Shown piece after piece: positions 42,726 through 50,772 of a stretch of DNA of 64,000 bases. Position 1 is the first letter of the stretch; each line of letters begins with the position of its first letter. Under the pieces are notes generated by a model. The model was not told the DNA's origin and did no database searches. It was given only the letters and a program-made list of their open reading frames with translations. Position numbers and translations under genes: made by a program. The DNA is from an uncultured Acidilobus sp. JCHS (lineage in GTDB: Archaea > Thermoproteota > Thermoprotei_A > Sulfolobales > Acidilobaceae): contig AYMD01000008.1 in NCBI GenBank assembly GCA_000495735.1, positions 1-64,000 on the forward strand, in the 5' to 3' direction.

Positions 42726-43609
42726 GCCGACCTCCCGCCAGCGAGCCTTCTCGTCATCCACTCCTCAAATTCCTTTCTCAGGGCCATCAGGTTGGGCTGG
42801 GTGTTATCACCAAGTCCCCTCACGCTTAGGACCGCATCAACGAGGTCCCTCGTCAGCTCGTCAAAGACCTTATAGGTGACCTCGCCCCAGGGCTCAGCCT
42901 GGTAGCTCCTCTCAAGTAGCCTGACGCCCCCGCATCTGGCCTCAGGCGATATCTTGTAGGGCTCGAAGGCCGCCACGACCGGCTTGCCGAAGTAGCCGGC
43001 AAGTATGGCGAGGTTCTTTGAGCCCAACTTATTGTAAACACACCCGTCCAGGGTAACGTTATCAGCGCCTATCAGGACGGCGTCAACAAGGCCTATCACG
43101 CCGCTGGCCGCGGTGTCAGGGAGGAGCTCCACGTCGACCCTCCTTGACCTCAGTTCAGCGGCGGCTTGCCTCCCCTCGCCGCCAGGCAGGCTCTCAAGGA
43201 CGTAGACCTTCTTGAGCATGGGGCCCAGGGACAGGAGGACGTTGATCACGTTCGTGCTGTAGCTAAGCGTCATGACCGTTATCGGCGCGTCCTTCGCTAG
43301 GTCCCTGGCGTGGGAGGCCACCTCGGACTTCGAGACCCTCATGTACTCGATGAAAGCCTCAGCCGCCACGTCAAGGGGGACGTCCCGCATGCACGCCTCC
43401 TTCAGAGTCCAGACAAGGCTGGCTATGCTTCCCATCGTTGGATTGGCGCTCATCAGGACCCCCTCTAGCTCGTAGATTTGCTCACAGCTGGCCCTCCCTG
43501 ACCTAGCGTCATCGATCACCGCCTTGGCCAGTGTCTCGGCTGACCAGGAGGCCCCCCTTACCTGTTCCCTGGAGACAAGAGCCACGGCCTCGTTAACAGA
43601 CTCGAGCAA
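42722..43609 (-). CDS. eIF2B alpha-family protein (ribose-1,5-bisphosphate isomerase-like)
   Basis: The product is 295 residues with the aIF2B/R15P-isomerase/MTR1P-isomerase fold: VMTLSYSTNV, VYVLESLPGGEGRQAA, DAVLIGADNVTLDGCVYNKLGS and FGKPVVAAFEPYK. The conserved GAD is followed by Asn, where many isomerases have a different residue. It may isomerise a sugar phosphate. It is translationally coupled to the OMPDC-like gene, so both may act on related phosphorylated pentose compounds; this is inference. Confidence 0.78.
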   Translation of the reverse strand: MLESVNEAVALVSREQVRGASWSAETLAKAVIDDARSGRASCEQIYELEGVLMSANPTMGSIASLVWTLKEACMRDVPLDVAAEAFIEYMRVSKSEVASHARDLAKDAPITVMTLSYSTNVINVLLSLGPMLKKVYVLESLPGGEGRQAAAELRSRRVDVELLPDTAASGVIGLVDAVLIGADNVTLDGCVYNKLGSKNLAILAGYFGKPVVAAFEPYKISPEARCGGVRLLERSYQAEPWGEVTYKVFDELTRDLVDAVLSVRGLGDNTQPNLMALRKEFEEWMTRRLAGGRSA

Positions 43610-43702
43610 GGTCCCCCCAAGATAAGTTACATTAAGGTCTATAACTGCGTTAAGCAGAAGGTCATTTCAAAGGCCCTTTACAGGCTAAGGACCTCAAGAA
43701 CC

Positions 43703-43734
43703 TTTAAATAACGGACCTGGATACCGTATCCAGG
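43703..43734 (+). promoter_or_regulatory. TATA box plus palindromic operator for ABC transporter operon
   Basis: TTTAAATAA (43703-43711) is a strong TATA element. It is followed directly by CCTGGATAC-C-GTATCCAGG (43716-43734), a perfect 9-bp inverted repeat around one base. With transcription expected near 43733, the palindrome fills the space between the TATA box and the start site, the classic repressor position. The TTG start of the binding-protein gene is 9 bases further. A metal- or cofactor-responsive repressor would be expected. Confidence 0.65.
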
Positions 43735-43742
43735 GATCGGCT

Positions 43743-45035
43743 TTGAGCTCTGTTCAAAGGGGCCTGTCGGCAGCCCTTGTGGTGCTTTTAGTAGTAGCTA
43801 TTTTGCTCTCTGCTTACAATACCGTTCAGCTCGCCCAGCTTGAGAGGCAGGTGAGGAGTGTCAGCTCAAGTGTAGGCTCGTTAAACTCCACGATTCAGGG
43901 CGTCAGCTCAAGGGTTAGCTCACTAAATTCCACTATCCAGGGCTCCATAGCTAATGTCAATAGGCTGTCGGAGGTGGCCTCAGCCCTTGGCTCGGAGCTC
44001 TCCGAGCTTAACGCGACCCTGTCAGGCCGCATAGCCTCGCTGGAGAGCCAGCTGACGCAACTTGAGAGTGAAGTTAGGTTCCCTGTCACCATAGTTGACG
44101 CCCTTAACAGGACCGTGGTGATACCCTCAATGCCCATGAGGATAGTTACCCTAGACCCCGCCGCGACCGAGATAACCTTAGCAGTGGGGGCCGGCGGCCA
44201 GCTTGTAGCCGTTGACAATGACAGCGTCCTGTACCTGCCGCCCCCGTTTAACGACACAGTTCACGAGATGGTGGCCAACGGCTCCCTGAAGGTCATCAGC
44301 AGCACGTACTCCTCCCCTGACATTGAGCAGATAATGGCCCTCAGCCCTGACCTTGTCATCGGCACCGCGGGGTGGGGCTACAACAACTACATAGCGTCAA
44401 CCCTGGCCAGCTACGGAATACCTGTACTGCTCCTCCCGTCCTCTGAGTCCCTTGAGGACGTGTACAGGGCCGTGATAATGGTCGGCGAGGCGACGGGTCA
44501 CGTTAACAACGCGGTAAAGCTCGTCGAGTCCATGTCGGCTCAGATAACAGCTGTCGAGAGATCCCTTGAGAACGTAAGCTACGTCAACGTTACCGTGATC
44601 CTCTGGATAAACCCCACCTATGTAGCTGGGGGAGGCACGTTCATAAATGACATGATGACGCTGGCCGGGGGAGTCAACGTGTTCCAGAACCTCAGCGGCT
44701 GGCCAGTCATAAGCTCTGAGGACCTGCTTCAGGCGAACCCCAGCGTCATAATACTCGTGAGCAACGGAGGCCTCTTCAACGCCAGCTCGCTCTACCAGTG
44801 GCTTAACTCAACCATAGGGCCAGCCTACGTCAACATAGCGGCGATCAAGTACGGCAGGGTCTACGTTATAGGGGGCTGGTACGAGAGCGTGATGAGTGAG
44901 CCCGCCGTGCTGACCCCCATGGCTGTTAAGCTCCTGGCAATTATACTTCACCCGCAGGCCTTCAACCTGACGTCAGTTCCTCAGCTGATAACGCCTTCAA
45001 CCCTCAGCCCATCGCTCCTCACAAACCAGGGGTAG
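43743..45035 (+). CDS. ABC transporter substrate-binding protein (BtuF/FhuD-like)
   Basis: The product is 430 residues. An N-terminal membrane anchor or signal (about 7-27) is followed by a Ser/Asn-rich coiled-coil stalk (about 30-110), then a class III binding-protein domain (ALNRTVVIPSMPMRIVTLDP, ALSPDLVIGT, INDMMTLAGGVNVF). Many N-x-S/T sites suggest an exposed glycoprotein. It should capture an iron chelate or a cobalamin-type ligand and hand it to the permease downstream. TTG start at 43743, just after a palindromic operator. Confidence 0.85.
   Translation: MSSVQRGLSAALVVLLVVAILLSAYNTVQLAQLERQVRSVSSSVGSLNSTIQGVSSRVSSLNSTIQGSIANVNRLSEVASALGSELSELNATLSGRIASLESQLTQLESEVRFPVTIVDALNRTVVIPSMPMRIVTLDPAATEITLAVGAGGQLVAVDNDSVLYLPPPFNDTVHEMVANGSLKVISSTYSSPDIEQIMALSPDLVIGTAGWGYNNYIASTLASYGIPVLLLPSSESLEDVYRAVIMVGEATGHVNNAVKLVESMSAQITAVERSLENVSYVNVTVILWINPTYVAGGGTFINDMMTLAGGVNVFQNLSGWPVISSEDLLQANPSVIILVSNGGLFNASSLYQWLNSTIGPAYVNIAAIKYGRVYVIGGWYESVMSEPAVLTPMAVKLLAIILHPQAFNLTSVPQLITPSTLSPSLLTNQG
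43861..43944 (+). repeat. 42-bp tandem repeat (two copies) coding for coiled-coil stalk
   Basis: 43861-43902 and 43903-43944 are direct copies with about ten differences. They encode two 14-residue units sharing SLNSTIQG. Fourteen residues equal two heptads, so duplication has lengthened the coiled-coil stalk of the binding protein in register. Confidence 0.75.
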
Positions 45036-45038
45036 GCT

Positions 45039-46019
45039 TTGAGGGCTGAGCGCCTCACGCTAACGCTGATCGCTATTTCCTTGCCCCTCTCAGTCCTGCT
45101 TTCTTTATCTATAGGCCCGTACAGGTCGGTCGACTTCCCTGTGGTCGTAGCCGCCCTCGTGGGCCTGCCGGTTAGCAGGCTCAGCCTTGACGTCCTTACC
45201 TACAGGGCCGTCAGGACCCTGGCGGCCGGCGTCCTGGGCGCTGGCCTCGCAGTCTCAGGCTCGACGCTTCAGTTCACGCTCCGGAACCCCCTCGCTGACC
45301 CATACCTGGCAGGAGTGGCCAGCGGCTCGCTCCTCGGGGTAACCCTGGCGCTCCTCTGGGGGAGGGCCTCGTTCTGGGACCTCTACGCTGCCGCCATAGC
45401 TGGGGGCCTCCTGACCCTCTCGGCCGTGATCACGATATCGGGCCTGGCGGGCGGGGGCGCGGTCACCCTTCTCGTGGTCGGGGTGGCCTTCTCATATGTG
45501 CTGAGCGGACTCACGATGTTCTTCATGATAATGCTTGGGCCCAGGCTGCCAGGAGCGCTCTACTGGATGTTCGGCAGCGTGGCATTCATGACGCTGCCCC
45601 TTGTTGAGAGGACCCTCGTCATCTTGGTCCCCGCAGCGGCTGCGCTGGCCGCGCTGTCACGCCCCCTTAACTCCCTGCTCTTAGGTGATGAGGTAGCGAG
45701 GGCCATAGGCGTCAGGGTGAGGCTCGTGAGGCTCAGCTCCTTCGCGCTCGCCTCGCTGATAACAGCAGCCCTGGTCTCAATGGCGGGGCCCGTGGGCTTC
45801 ATAGGCCTGGTGGCGCCGTGGCTTGCCAAGAGGTCCTTCGGCGTCAGGTTCTCAACAGTTCTCTGGGCCTCGGCTGCCATGGGGGCCGAGATAGCCGTCC
45901 TAAGTGATGTGATTGCCAGGCTCGTCCTGTTCCCATCCGAGGCCCCACTGACGGCCGTCACGAGCGTCTTCGGGGCCCCTCTGCTGGTCTACATTTTGAT
46001 TAAGTCAAGAGGGGAGTAG
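45039..46019 (+). CDS. FecCD/BtuC-family ABC permease
   Basis: The product is 326 residues with about ten helices. VSGSTLQFTLRNPLADPYLAG followed by VASGSLLG is the diagnostic FecCD/BtuC segment, and SMAGPVGFIGLVAPWLAKRS is the coupling-helix region that contacts the ATPase. TTG start 3 bases after the binding-protein stop. It forms the membrane channel of the importer. Confidence 0.92.
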   Translation: MRAERLTLTLIAISLPLSVLLSLSIGPYRSVDFPVVVAALVGLPVSRLSLDVLTYRAVRTLAAGVLGAGLAVSGSTLQFTLRNPLADPYLAGVASGSLLGVTLALLWGRASFWDLYAAAIAGGLLTLSAVITISGLAGGGAVTLLVVGVAFSYVLSGLTMFFMIMLGPRLPGALYWMFGSVAFMTLPLVERTLVILVPAAAALAALSRPLNSLLLGDEVARAIGVRVRLVRLSSFALASLITAALVSMAGPVGFIGLVAPWLAKRSFGVRFSTVLWASAAMGAEIAVLSDVIARLVLFPSEAPLTAVTSVFGAPLLVYILIKSRGE

Positions 46020-46020
46020 C

Positions 46021-46716
46021 TTGCCGTGCATAGCGGCAAAAGAGCTCACATTTAAGGTCAAGGGTAAGGTGATAGTTAAGGACTTATCAGCCGAGCTGTG
46101 CGGGGGCCTTAATGTAGTGCTGGGTCCCAACGGCGCTGGCAAGACCACGCTGTTGAGGCTCTTCGCCGGCGTCCTCAGGCCCACGCAAGGTTCCGTGCTC
46201 ATTGACGGCGCGCCTCCAGACAAGGTCAGGGCCCGCATCTCATATGTGCCTGCCCAGCTTTCCCTGGACCCCATGACTAGAGTCGTTGACCTAGCCGAGG
46301 CCATTAACTACGGCAAGGACGGGTCATGGCGTAAGCGCCTAAGGGAGTACCTGTCAACCCTTGGGATAGAGTGGGCCGCCGAGAGGAGGTTCAGCACGCT
46401 GAGCAGCGGCGAGCAGAGGCTGGCCACCATAGCGGCGGCGCTTTCGAGGGGAGGTGACGTGATAATAGCTGATGAACCAACGGAGTTCCTTGACGTCAGC
46501 AACCGCGCTAAGGTCTTTGCGCTTTTCAGGGGGCTGGTCAACAAAGGCGCCCTGGTGATAATTGCAACGCACGACGTTAGGCGCGCAGGCCAAGCCGACA
46601 GGGTGCTGGTCCTCAGCAGGGGCGTCGTTACGTTCGCCGGCCAGCCCGGGGAGGGACTCGTGGAGGCCCTCAGCAAGGCCTACGGCGTTGATGCAAAGAC
46701 TCTGCTGGAGGCTTAG
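46021..46716 (+). CDS. ABC transporter ATPase (BtuD/FecE-like)
   Basis: The product is 231 residues. Walker A is GPNGAGKTT, the signature LSSGEQRLA, Walker B DVIIADEPTEFLD and the switch His IIATHD. The Q-loop is in ISYVPAQL. It powers import through the upstream permease. TTG start one base after the permease stop; all three genes of the operon begin with TTG. Confidence 0.92.
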   Translation: MPCIAAKELTFKVKGKVIVKDLSAELCGGLNVVLGPNGAGKTTLLRLFAGVLRPTQGSVLIDGAPPDKVRARISYVPAQLSLDPMTRVVDLAEAINYGKDGSWRKRLREYLSTLGIEWAAERRFSTLSSGEQRLATIAAALSRGGDVIIADEPTEFLDVSNRAKVFALFRGLVNKGALVIIATHDVRRAGQADRVLVLSRGVVTFAGQPGEGLVEALSKAYGVDAKTLLEA

Positions 46717-46798
46717 GGAAGCGTTCTGCGTAAGCCGTTCTCTTTGAAACGTACCTAAGCTTATAAAGGGTTTCTGCAACAGCCCCTTGGGACCTGGA

Positions 46799-47434
46799 AT
46801 GGTGTCTTTCAAGAGGTATGAGCTTCCTCCCTTGCCTTACCCCTACGACGCGTTGGAGCCTGTGATAAGCAAGGAGACCCTGACCTATCACCATGATAAG
46901 CACCACCTGGGCTACGTGAACGGCGCCAACGCAGCCCTTGACAAGCTCGAGAAGTACCTGAACGGGCAGGTCGAAAGCCTTGACGTCAGGGCCGTCCTAA
47001 GGGACTTCGAGTTCAACTACGGGGGGCACCTGCTTCACACGCTCTACTGGCTTAACATGGCCCCCAGGGGGAAGGGCGGGGGGAAGCCTGGCGGCGCCAT
47101 AGCAGATGCCATAAATAAGTACTTCGGCGGCTTCGAGAAGTTCCAGAAGCTCTTCGGCGACGCGGCCAAGAACGTTGAGGGCGTTGGGTGGGCCATACTG
47201 GCCTACGACCCCATCACCGGCGAGCTGAGGATACTCCAGGTGGAGAAGCACAACAACGTCGTCACGACGAACCTGATACCGCTCCTAACAGTCGACGTCT
47301 TTGAGCACGCCTACTACATAGACTACAGGAACGACAGGGCCAAGTACGTTGACAGCTGGTGGAGCCTAGTCAACTGGGACGACGTGGAGGCCAGGTACCA
47401 GAAGGCGCTCAACGCGCCCAAGTTCATACTTTGA
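46799..47434 (+). CDS. sod: Superoxide dismutase (Fe/Mn type)
   Basis: The product is 211 residues. The metal ligands are the His of LTYHHDKHH (about residue 31), the His in GGHLLHTLYW, and Asp and His in VDVFEHAYYIDY. It converts superoxide to peroxide and oxygen; crenarchaeal enzymes of this type usually use iron. ATG 46799 is preferred, about 35 bases after the TATA box CTTATAAAG (46760-46768); TTG 46787 is possible. Confidence 0.95.
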   Translation: MVSFKRYELPPLPYPYDALEPVISKETLTYHHDKHHLGYVNGANAALDKLEKYLNGQVESLDVRAVLRDFEFNYGGHLLHTLYWLNMAPRGKGGGKPGGAIADAINKYFGGFEKFQKLFGDAAKNVEGVGWAILAYDPITGELRILQVEKHNNVVTTNLIPLLTVDVFEHAYYIDYRNDRAKYVDSWWSLVNWDDVEARYQKALNAPKFIL

Positions 47435-47447
47435 ACCTGAAACTTCC

Positions 47448-47453
47448 TTTTTT
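47448..47453 (+). terminator. T-run terminator after sod
   Basis: A run of six T residues with flanking pyrimidines lies 14 bases after the sod stop and before the ferredoxin promoter. Crenarchaeal RNA polymerase ends transcription at such pyrimidine/T-rich tracts without needing a hairpin. Confidence 0.45.
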
Positions 47454-47512
47454 CTACATATTTACGGGACTTTATAGCTTTCTTCTGGAAGCCTCAAACG
47501 TGAGGTGGGAAA

Positions 47513-47779
47513 GTGACAGTAAAGGTCTGGATTGAACCCCGCGAGAACTGCATAGCTGACATGGTGTGCGTCAGCCTATGCCCCGACGTGTTCGAGATGA
47601 ACGAGCTTGACGGCAAGGCCGAGATAGTCCCCAAGTGGAGGGCTGACCCCGACAACAAGCAGCAGGGAAGCAGAAGCGAGGGCGACCCGCCCGATGAGTA
47701 TGAGGACTGCATTGAGGCGGCCGCTAACAGCTGCCCGACCCAGATAATTCACTATCAGGGTTCTAAGGGGTCACACTAA
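47513..47779 (+). CDS. Asp-ligated [4Fe-4S] ferredoxin
   Basis: The product is 88 residues. CIADMVCVSLCPDVFEMN places ligands at Cys13, Asp16 and Cys19, with Cys74 (ANSCP) as the fourth. This is the pattern of Pyrococcus furiosus ferredoxin, whose cluster has an Asp ligand. Cys23 and Cys66 correspond to its disulfide pair. A polar insertion of about 18 residues (near 45-62, DNKQQGSRSEGDPP) lengthens it. It carries electrons for 2-oxoacid and other oxidoreductases. GTG start, with a TATA box CTTTATAGC near 47469-47477. Confidence 0.88.
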   Translation: MTVKVWIEPRENCIADMVCVSLCPDVFEMNELDGKAEIVPKWRADPDNKQQGSRSEGDPPDEYEDCIEAAANSCPTQIIHYQGSKGSH

Positions 47780-47948
47780 GACAGCTCTCCTAAAGCTAAC
47801 CCATAAATCGCCACAGCTGACCTGCTTATCATGAACTAATGACGTGTTTTATAGCGCCTGAGGGCTTGCCTCTCTGCCCTGAGTCCCCCGCTTAGGGTCC
47901 CCTCTGACAAGACTCTGACCGCAACGCCGAGGGCCTTAAGAGATGGCA

Positions 47949-48200
47949 GTCAGGGTCACCACCTACGGGGCCATAGCCAAGGCCCTCAGCATATCGCCCA
48001 TGGCTGTGGCCAGGGCGCCTAGCGAGAACCCAAGGCTGATAGAGAGCCGTGTCATAGGGTCATAACGTTAACAGCAGGCTAGGCGGCTACCCTTCAGTGA
48101 GCCTGAGGTGAAGAGGGGGCTCCTGAAGCCTGAGGGCATGAGGTTTAAGAAGTTGAACAGGTCGCTGAAGGAGCACATCACTAGGACCAAGCATAGATAA
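47949..48200 (+). pseudogene. Decayed O6-methylguanine-DNA methyltransferase
   Basis: VRVTTYGAIAKALSISPMAV matches the OGT DNA-binding helix, then SENPRLIESRVIGS reaches a stop where PCHRV should be. After a gap and frame change, EPEVKRGLLKPEGMRFKK matches the EVKRALLKEEGIRFDR of the intact ogt at 50121. The active-site Cys region is gone. It is a broken paralogue 2 kb from the working gene. The rest of the 47780-48267 interval holds only promoter-like AT-rich sequence and a direct repeat. Confidence 0.75.
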
Positions 48201-48235
48201 AAGTTTATGATCTGCGCTCAATAATATGTAAGACC

Positions 48236-48264
48236 GTTAACTAATAAGGTAGTTAGCTAATAAG
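48236..48264 (+). promoter_or_regulatory. 13-bp direct repeats before MFS gene
   Basis: GTTAACTAATAAG (48236-48248) and GTTAGCTAATAAG (48252-48264) differ at one base and are spaced 16 bases apart. They end three bases before the GTG start of the MFS transporter, downstream of a TATA-like AAGTTTATG (48201-48209). Placed across the expected start site, they could bind a repressor of the transporter. Confidence 0.45.
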
Positions 48265-48267
48265 TGG

Positions 48268-49485
48268 GTGAGATACGTGAGCGCGGCCAAGAAGTCAACG
48301 TCGTTTGCAGTGATGGCTGCAGTGGTGACCATGGCCACCTTTGGGGCCAGGGCCTCGAACAACATGATAGCGACGACCATGCCCCTTCTGGCACATCACC
48401 TCTTCAACTTCAACGGCCTCGAGGTAGGGCTACTCGCCATGGCGTTCATGGGCAGCACCTTCATATCAACCAGCTTCATAAACGCAAGGCTGCCCGCGAG
48501 AAGCAGGAGGAGGTTCTTCATAGCATCAGCTATGGCCTACGCCGTCCTCTTTCCGTTCTACTCAAAGTCCAACCCAATTACGATATGGGCGCTGGCCGTG
48601 GCCGCAGGGGCCGTGCTTGGGCCGATAATGCCTAATATAATGACATCGGCAGGCGCGATCAGCGACCCAAGGCAGAGGGAGAGGCTGCTCACAATATACA
48701 CCCTTGCCCTCAGCACCTCCCTCCTCATAGGCCCTGCCATAGACTCTGTAATAGTTAAATACGTTGGACTCAAGGCCTCCTTTATCTTCTTTGAGCCCAT
48801 AGCAGCCCTCGTTGCCGCCACTGCGCCTCTGGTCAGGTTCCCCGAGGAAGGGCGCCCTACCGATGGCTCGGCCAGGCCCAAGGTGACCTCAATACTTACC
48901 AACAACGGGTTCATCGCCGCCTCGCTTAACAACCTTACGTACTCTGTTCCCTTCGCCTTCATAACGAGCTTCGCTGGCCTCTATGCTGAGTACAGGTTCC
49001 ACGTAAGCAGCTCCTTGGCGCTTCTGCTGTACTCGCTTTTCTACTCAACCTCGTTCTTAGGCAGGCTCGTACTAGCCATAAGGCCGCCCTACAACATAGT
49101 GAGGCTCATGACGCTCTCCTCGACCCTCACGCTGATAGGCCTCGTAGCCGCCTGGGCCTCGCCTACCATACTGGTTTACATGGTTGCCCTGCTCATCCTT
49201 GGAATTCCGCACGGGCTTACGTACACGCTGAGCGTCATATCAATATCTAGGACCTTCGACCTAAGGAGCCTCAACGCCGCTAACAGCTACTTCTTCTCGA
49301 TAATGATGATTATCGGCTCTGGGCTGCCGGCCGCCCTTGGAGCTATGGTCACCGCCGCCGGCTACCAGGCCACAATACTAAGCATTGTACCCATAGTGGC
49401 TGTTATCTTCGGCGCTACCATGTTCTTCGCCAGGAGGGCCTCGGCGGCACTTATCAGGCCTCTCATGGCCGCTGCAGGTACGTAG
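48268..49485 (+). CDS. MFS transporter
   Basis: The product is 405 residues with 12 predicted helices. INARLPARSRRRFFIASA and VLGPIMPNIMTSAGAISDPR resemble the MFS inter-helix motifs, and the two six-helix halves are separated by a loop of about 25 residues (EEGRPTDGSARP). The substrate is unknown. GTG start 48268 (GTG 48277 possible). Direct repeats just upstream suggest regulated expression, as for an efflux pump. Confidence 0.82.
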   Translation: MRYVSAAKKSTSFAVMAAVVTMATFGARASNNMIATTMPLLAHHLFNFNGLEVGLLAMAFMGSTFISTSFINARLPARSRRRFFIASAMAYAVLFPFYSKSNPITIWALAVAAGAVLGPIMPNIMTSAGAISDPRQRERLLTIYTLALSTSLLIGPAIDSVIVKYVGLKASFIFFEPIAALVAATAPLVRFPEEGRPTDGSARPKVTSILTNNGFIAASLNNLTYSVPFAFITSFAGLYAEYRFHVSSSLALLLYSLFYSTSFLGRLVLAIRPPYNIVRLMTLSSTLTLIGLVAAWASPTILVYMVALLILGIPHGLTYTLSVISISRTFDLRSLNAANSYFFSIMMIIGSGLPAALGAMVTAAGYQATILSIVPIVAVIFGATMFFARRASAALIRPLMAAAGT

Positions 49486-49537
49486 TCTAACTTTCATATC
49501 ACTACGACAAAGGGCTACAGTTAACTACGCGAGGGCG

Positions 49538-50065
49538 TTACGGCTTCGTTTCAGCGCTTCCTCGGGAGGCAGCTGAGGAGGCCTTCACGGCCTCGCCGAG
49601 GGCCTTAAGCAGGGTCAGAAGCACGACGCCCGCGTATATTACGTCAGGGTCTGACATGGCCCTCATGAGGTCAGAGACGTTGGGTGACGTGGCTGCCTGA
49701 AGCCCCTTCCTGAACCCCTCTGCGGTCTTCTTTATGATGTCAAGGATCTGCGGATCCCCGAGGGCCTTTGAGACCTCTAGCGCTACTGCAGCGATGCCCT
49801 TAAGTGACCTAATGGCGTCCTCTGTCATCCTTGCAACCTCCTCAGGGGGCAGCTCCTTCACTATCGTGTCGCTGACCGCCTGCATAGTCCTGTTCATCCA
49901 GTCAACGAGCTTTGAGTAGGGAACTTCGCTGCCCTGTGCTGAGAGGGCCTTGAGGACCTGAGGCATGGCCTCAATGAGCGACGCTATGAAGACGCCTATT
50001 GAGACTCCGAGGGCCCTTGCGGCCTCCTCCAGCTCCCCACGGCTCTCCCCTGATCCCGCTGACAA
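49538..50065 (-). CDS. DUF1641-like helical protein
   Basis: The product is about 175 residues, mostly amphipathic helices, with SDPDVIYAGVVLLTLLKALGEA near the end. That ending recalls DUF1641, a family seen near formate dehydrogenase and sulfur-metabolism genes, but no such genes lie here. A TATA-like GCCTTAAAG (about 50086-50094, minus strand) favours a leaderless TTG 50065 over ATG 50080. Function is unknown, and the family call is tentative. Confidence 0.55.
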   Translation of the reverse strand: MSAGSGESRGELEEAARALGVSIGVFIASLIEAMPQVLKALSAQGSEVPYSKLVDWMNRTMQAVSDTIVKELPPEEVARMTEDAIRSLKGIAAVALEVSKALGDPQILDIIKKTAEGFRKGLQAATSPNVSDLMRAMSDPDVIYAGVVLLTLLKALGEAVKASSAASRGSAETKP

Positions 50066-50120
50066 GCCTGGGATCCCCATTTGCTTTAAGGCCTAGGACC
50101 AATATTAATTCCTGAGCATC

Positions 50121-50453
50121 ATGAAGGAGGCTAAGATATTTGAGGAAGTCTACGAAGTGGTCTCCTGCATACCCAGGGGTAAGGTAACCACGTATGCTGT
50201 CATAGCCTCCTGCGTGGGTACGCACCCCCGCGTCGTGGCCATGGCCCTCAAGAGGAACCCGAGGCCTATTGAGATACCTTGCCACAGGGTGATCAGGTCA
50301 GACAGGAGCATAGGGGGCTACACGCCCGGGGGGCCTGAGGTCAAGAGGGCCCTGCTGAAGGAGGAGGGAATAAGATTTGACCGTGACGGAAGGGTCCTAG
50401 AGGAGTTCGTGATCAGGGACCCGCAGCAGCTCTGCGGCTCTCAGAATAGGTAA
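50121..50453 (+). CDS. ogt: O6-alkylguanine-DNA alkyltransferase (methyltransferase)
   Basis: The product is 110 residues, the C-terminal catalytic domain only. It has the recognition helix GKVTTYAVIASCVGTHPRVVA, the acceptor Cys in IEIPCHRVIRSD, and GGYTPGGPEVKRALLKEEG. It repairs alkylated guanine by suicidal transfer to Cys. The N-terminal domain of full-length enzymes is missing, as in other short archaeal forms. A broken relative is at 47949. ATG start at 50121; it diverges from the DUF1641-like gene. Confidence 0.88.
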   Translation: MKEAKIFEEVYEVVSCIPRGKVTTYAVIASCVGTHPRVVAMALKRNPRPIEIPCHRVIRSDRSIGGYTPGGPEVKRALLKEEGIRFDRDGRVLEEFVIRDPQQLCGSQNR

Positions 50454-50772
50454 AATAAGGAAGAGTTCGGCCTTCATCGTGACCATTACTTACTTGGCCT
50501 CATCACTCCTCCCCTCCCCACGCCTAGGTTAGGGAGCATGGGCTCCCAGCCACGACATGGGGAGTTTCATTGGGCGCCTCCTCCGCCTCGCGACTGCTCA
50601 TAGGCTTCACGGTGGCGCCCTCCGACTTAACGTCAGCGTAAAAGCTTATAGAAGTTGATTAGGCGTACGCCTCAGCCTGCTTAATAGCGTTAAGGGGGTT
50701 AGAAGTGATTAAAAATAACGAGTAGTTACGTAAAAATGTTACAGACTCAAGGGCCGGCGGAGGGTCTCACGC
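50454..50772. other. Intergenic region, promoter elements only
   Basis: No open frame or tRNA is seen. AAAGCTTATAG (about 50641-50651) and GATTAAAAATAACG (about 50707-50720) look like two TATA elements facing the genes downstream. A short hairpin GGGAGC/GCTCCC lies near 50534-50550. The second TATA would give a transcript starting about 35 bases before the small ORF at 50773. I see nothing else that I can name. Confidence 0.4.

Noticed and set aside
50534-50550. Hairpin GGGAGC/GCTCCC as an RNA gene
   Set aside because: The stem is only 6 bp, with no box motifs and no promoter at the right distance.
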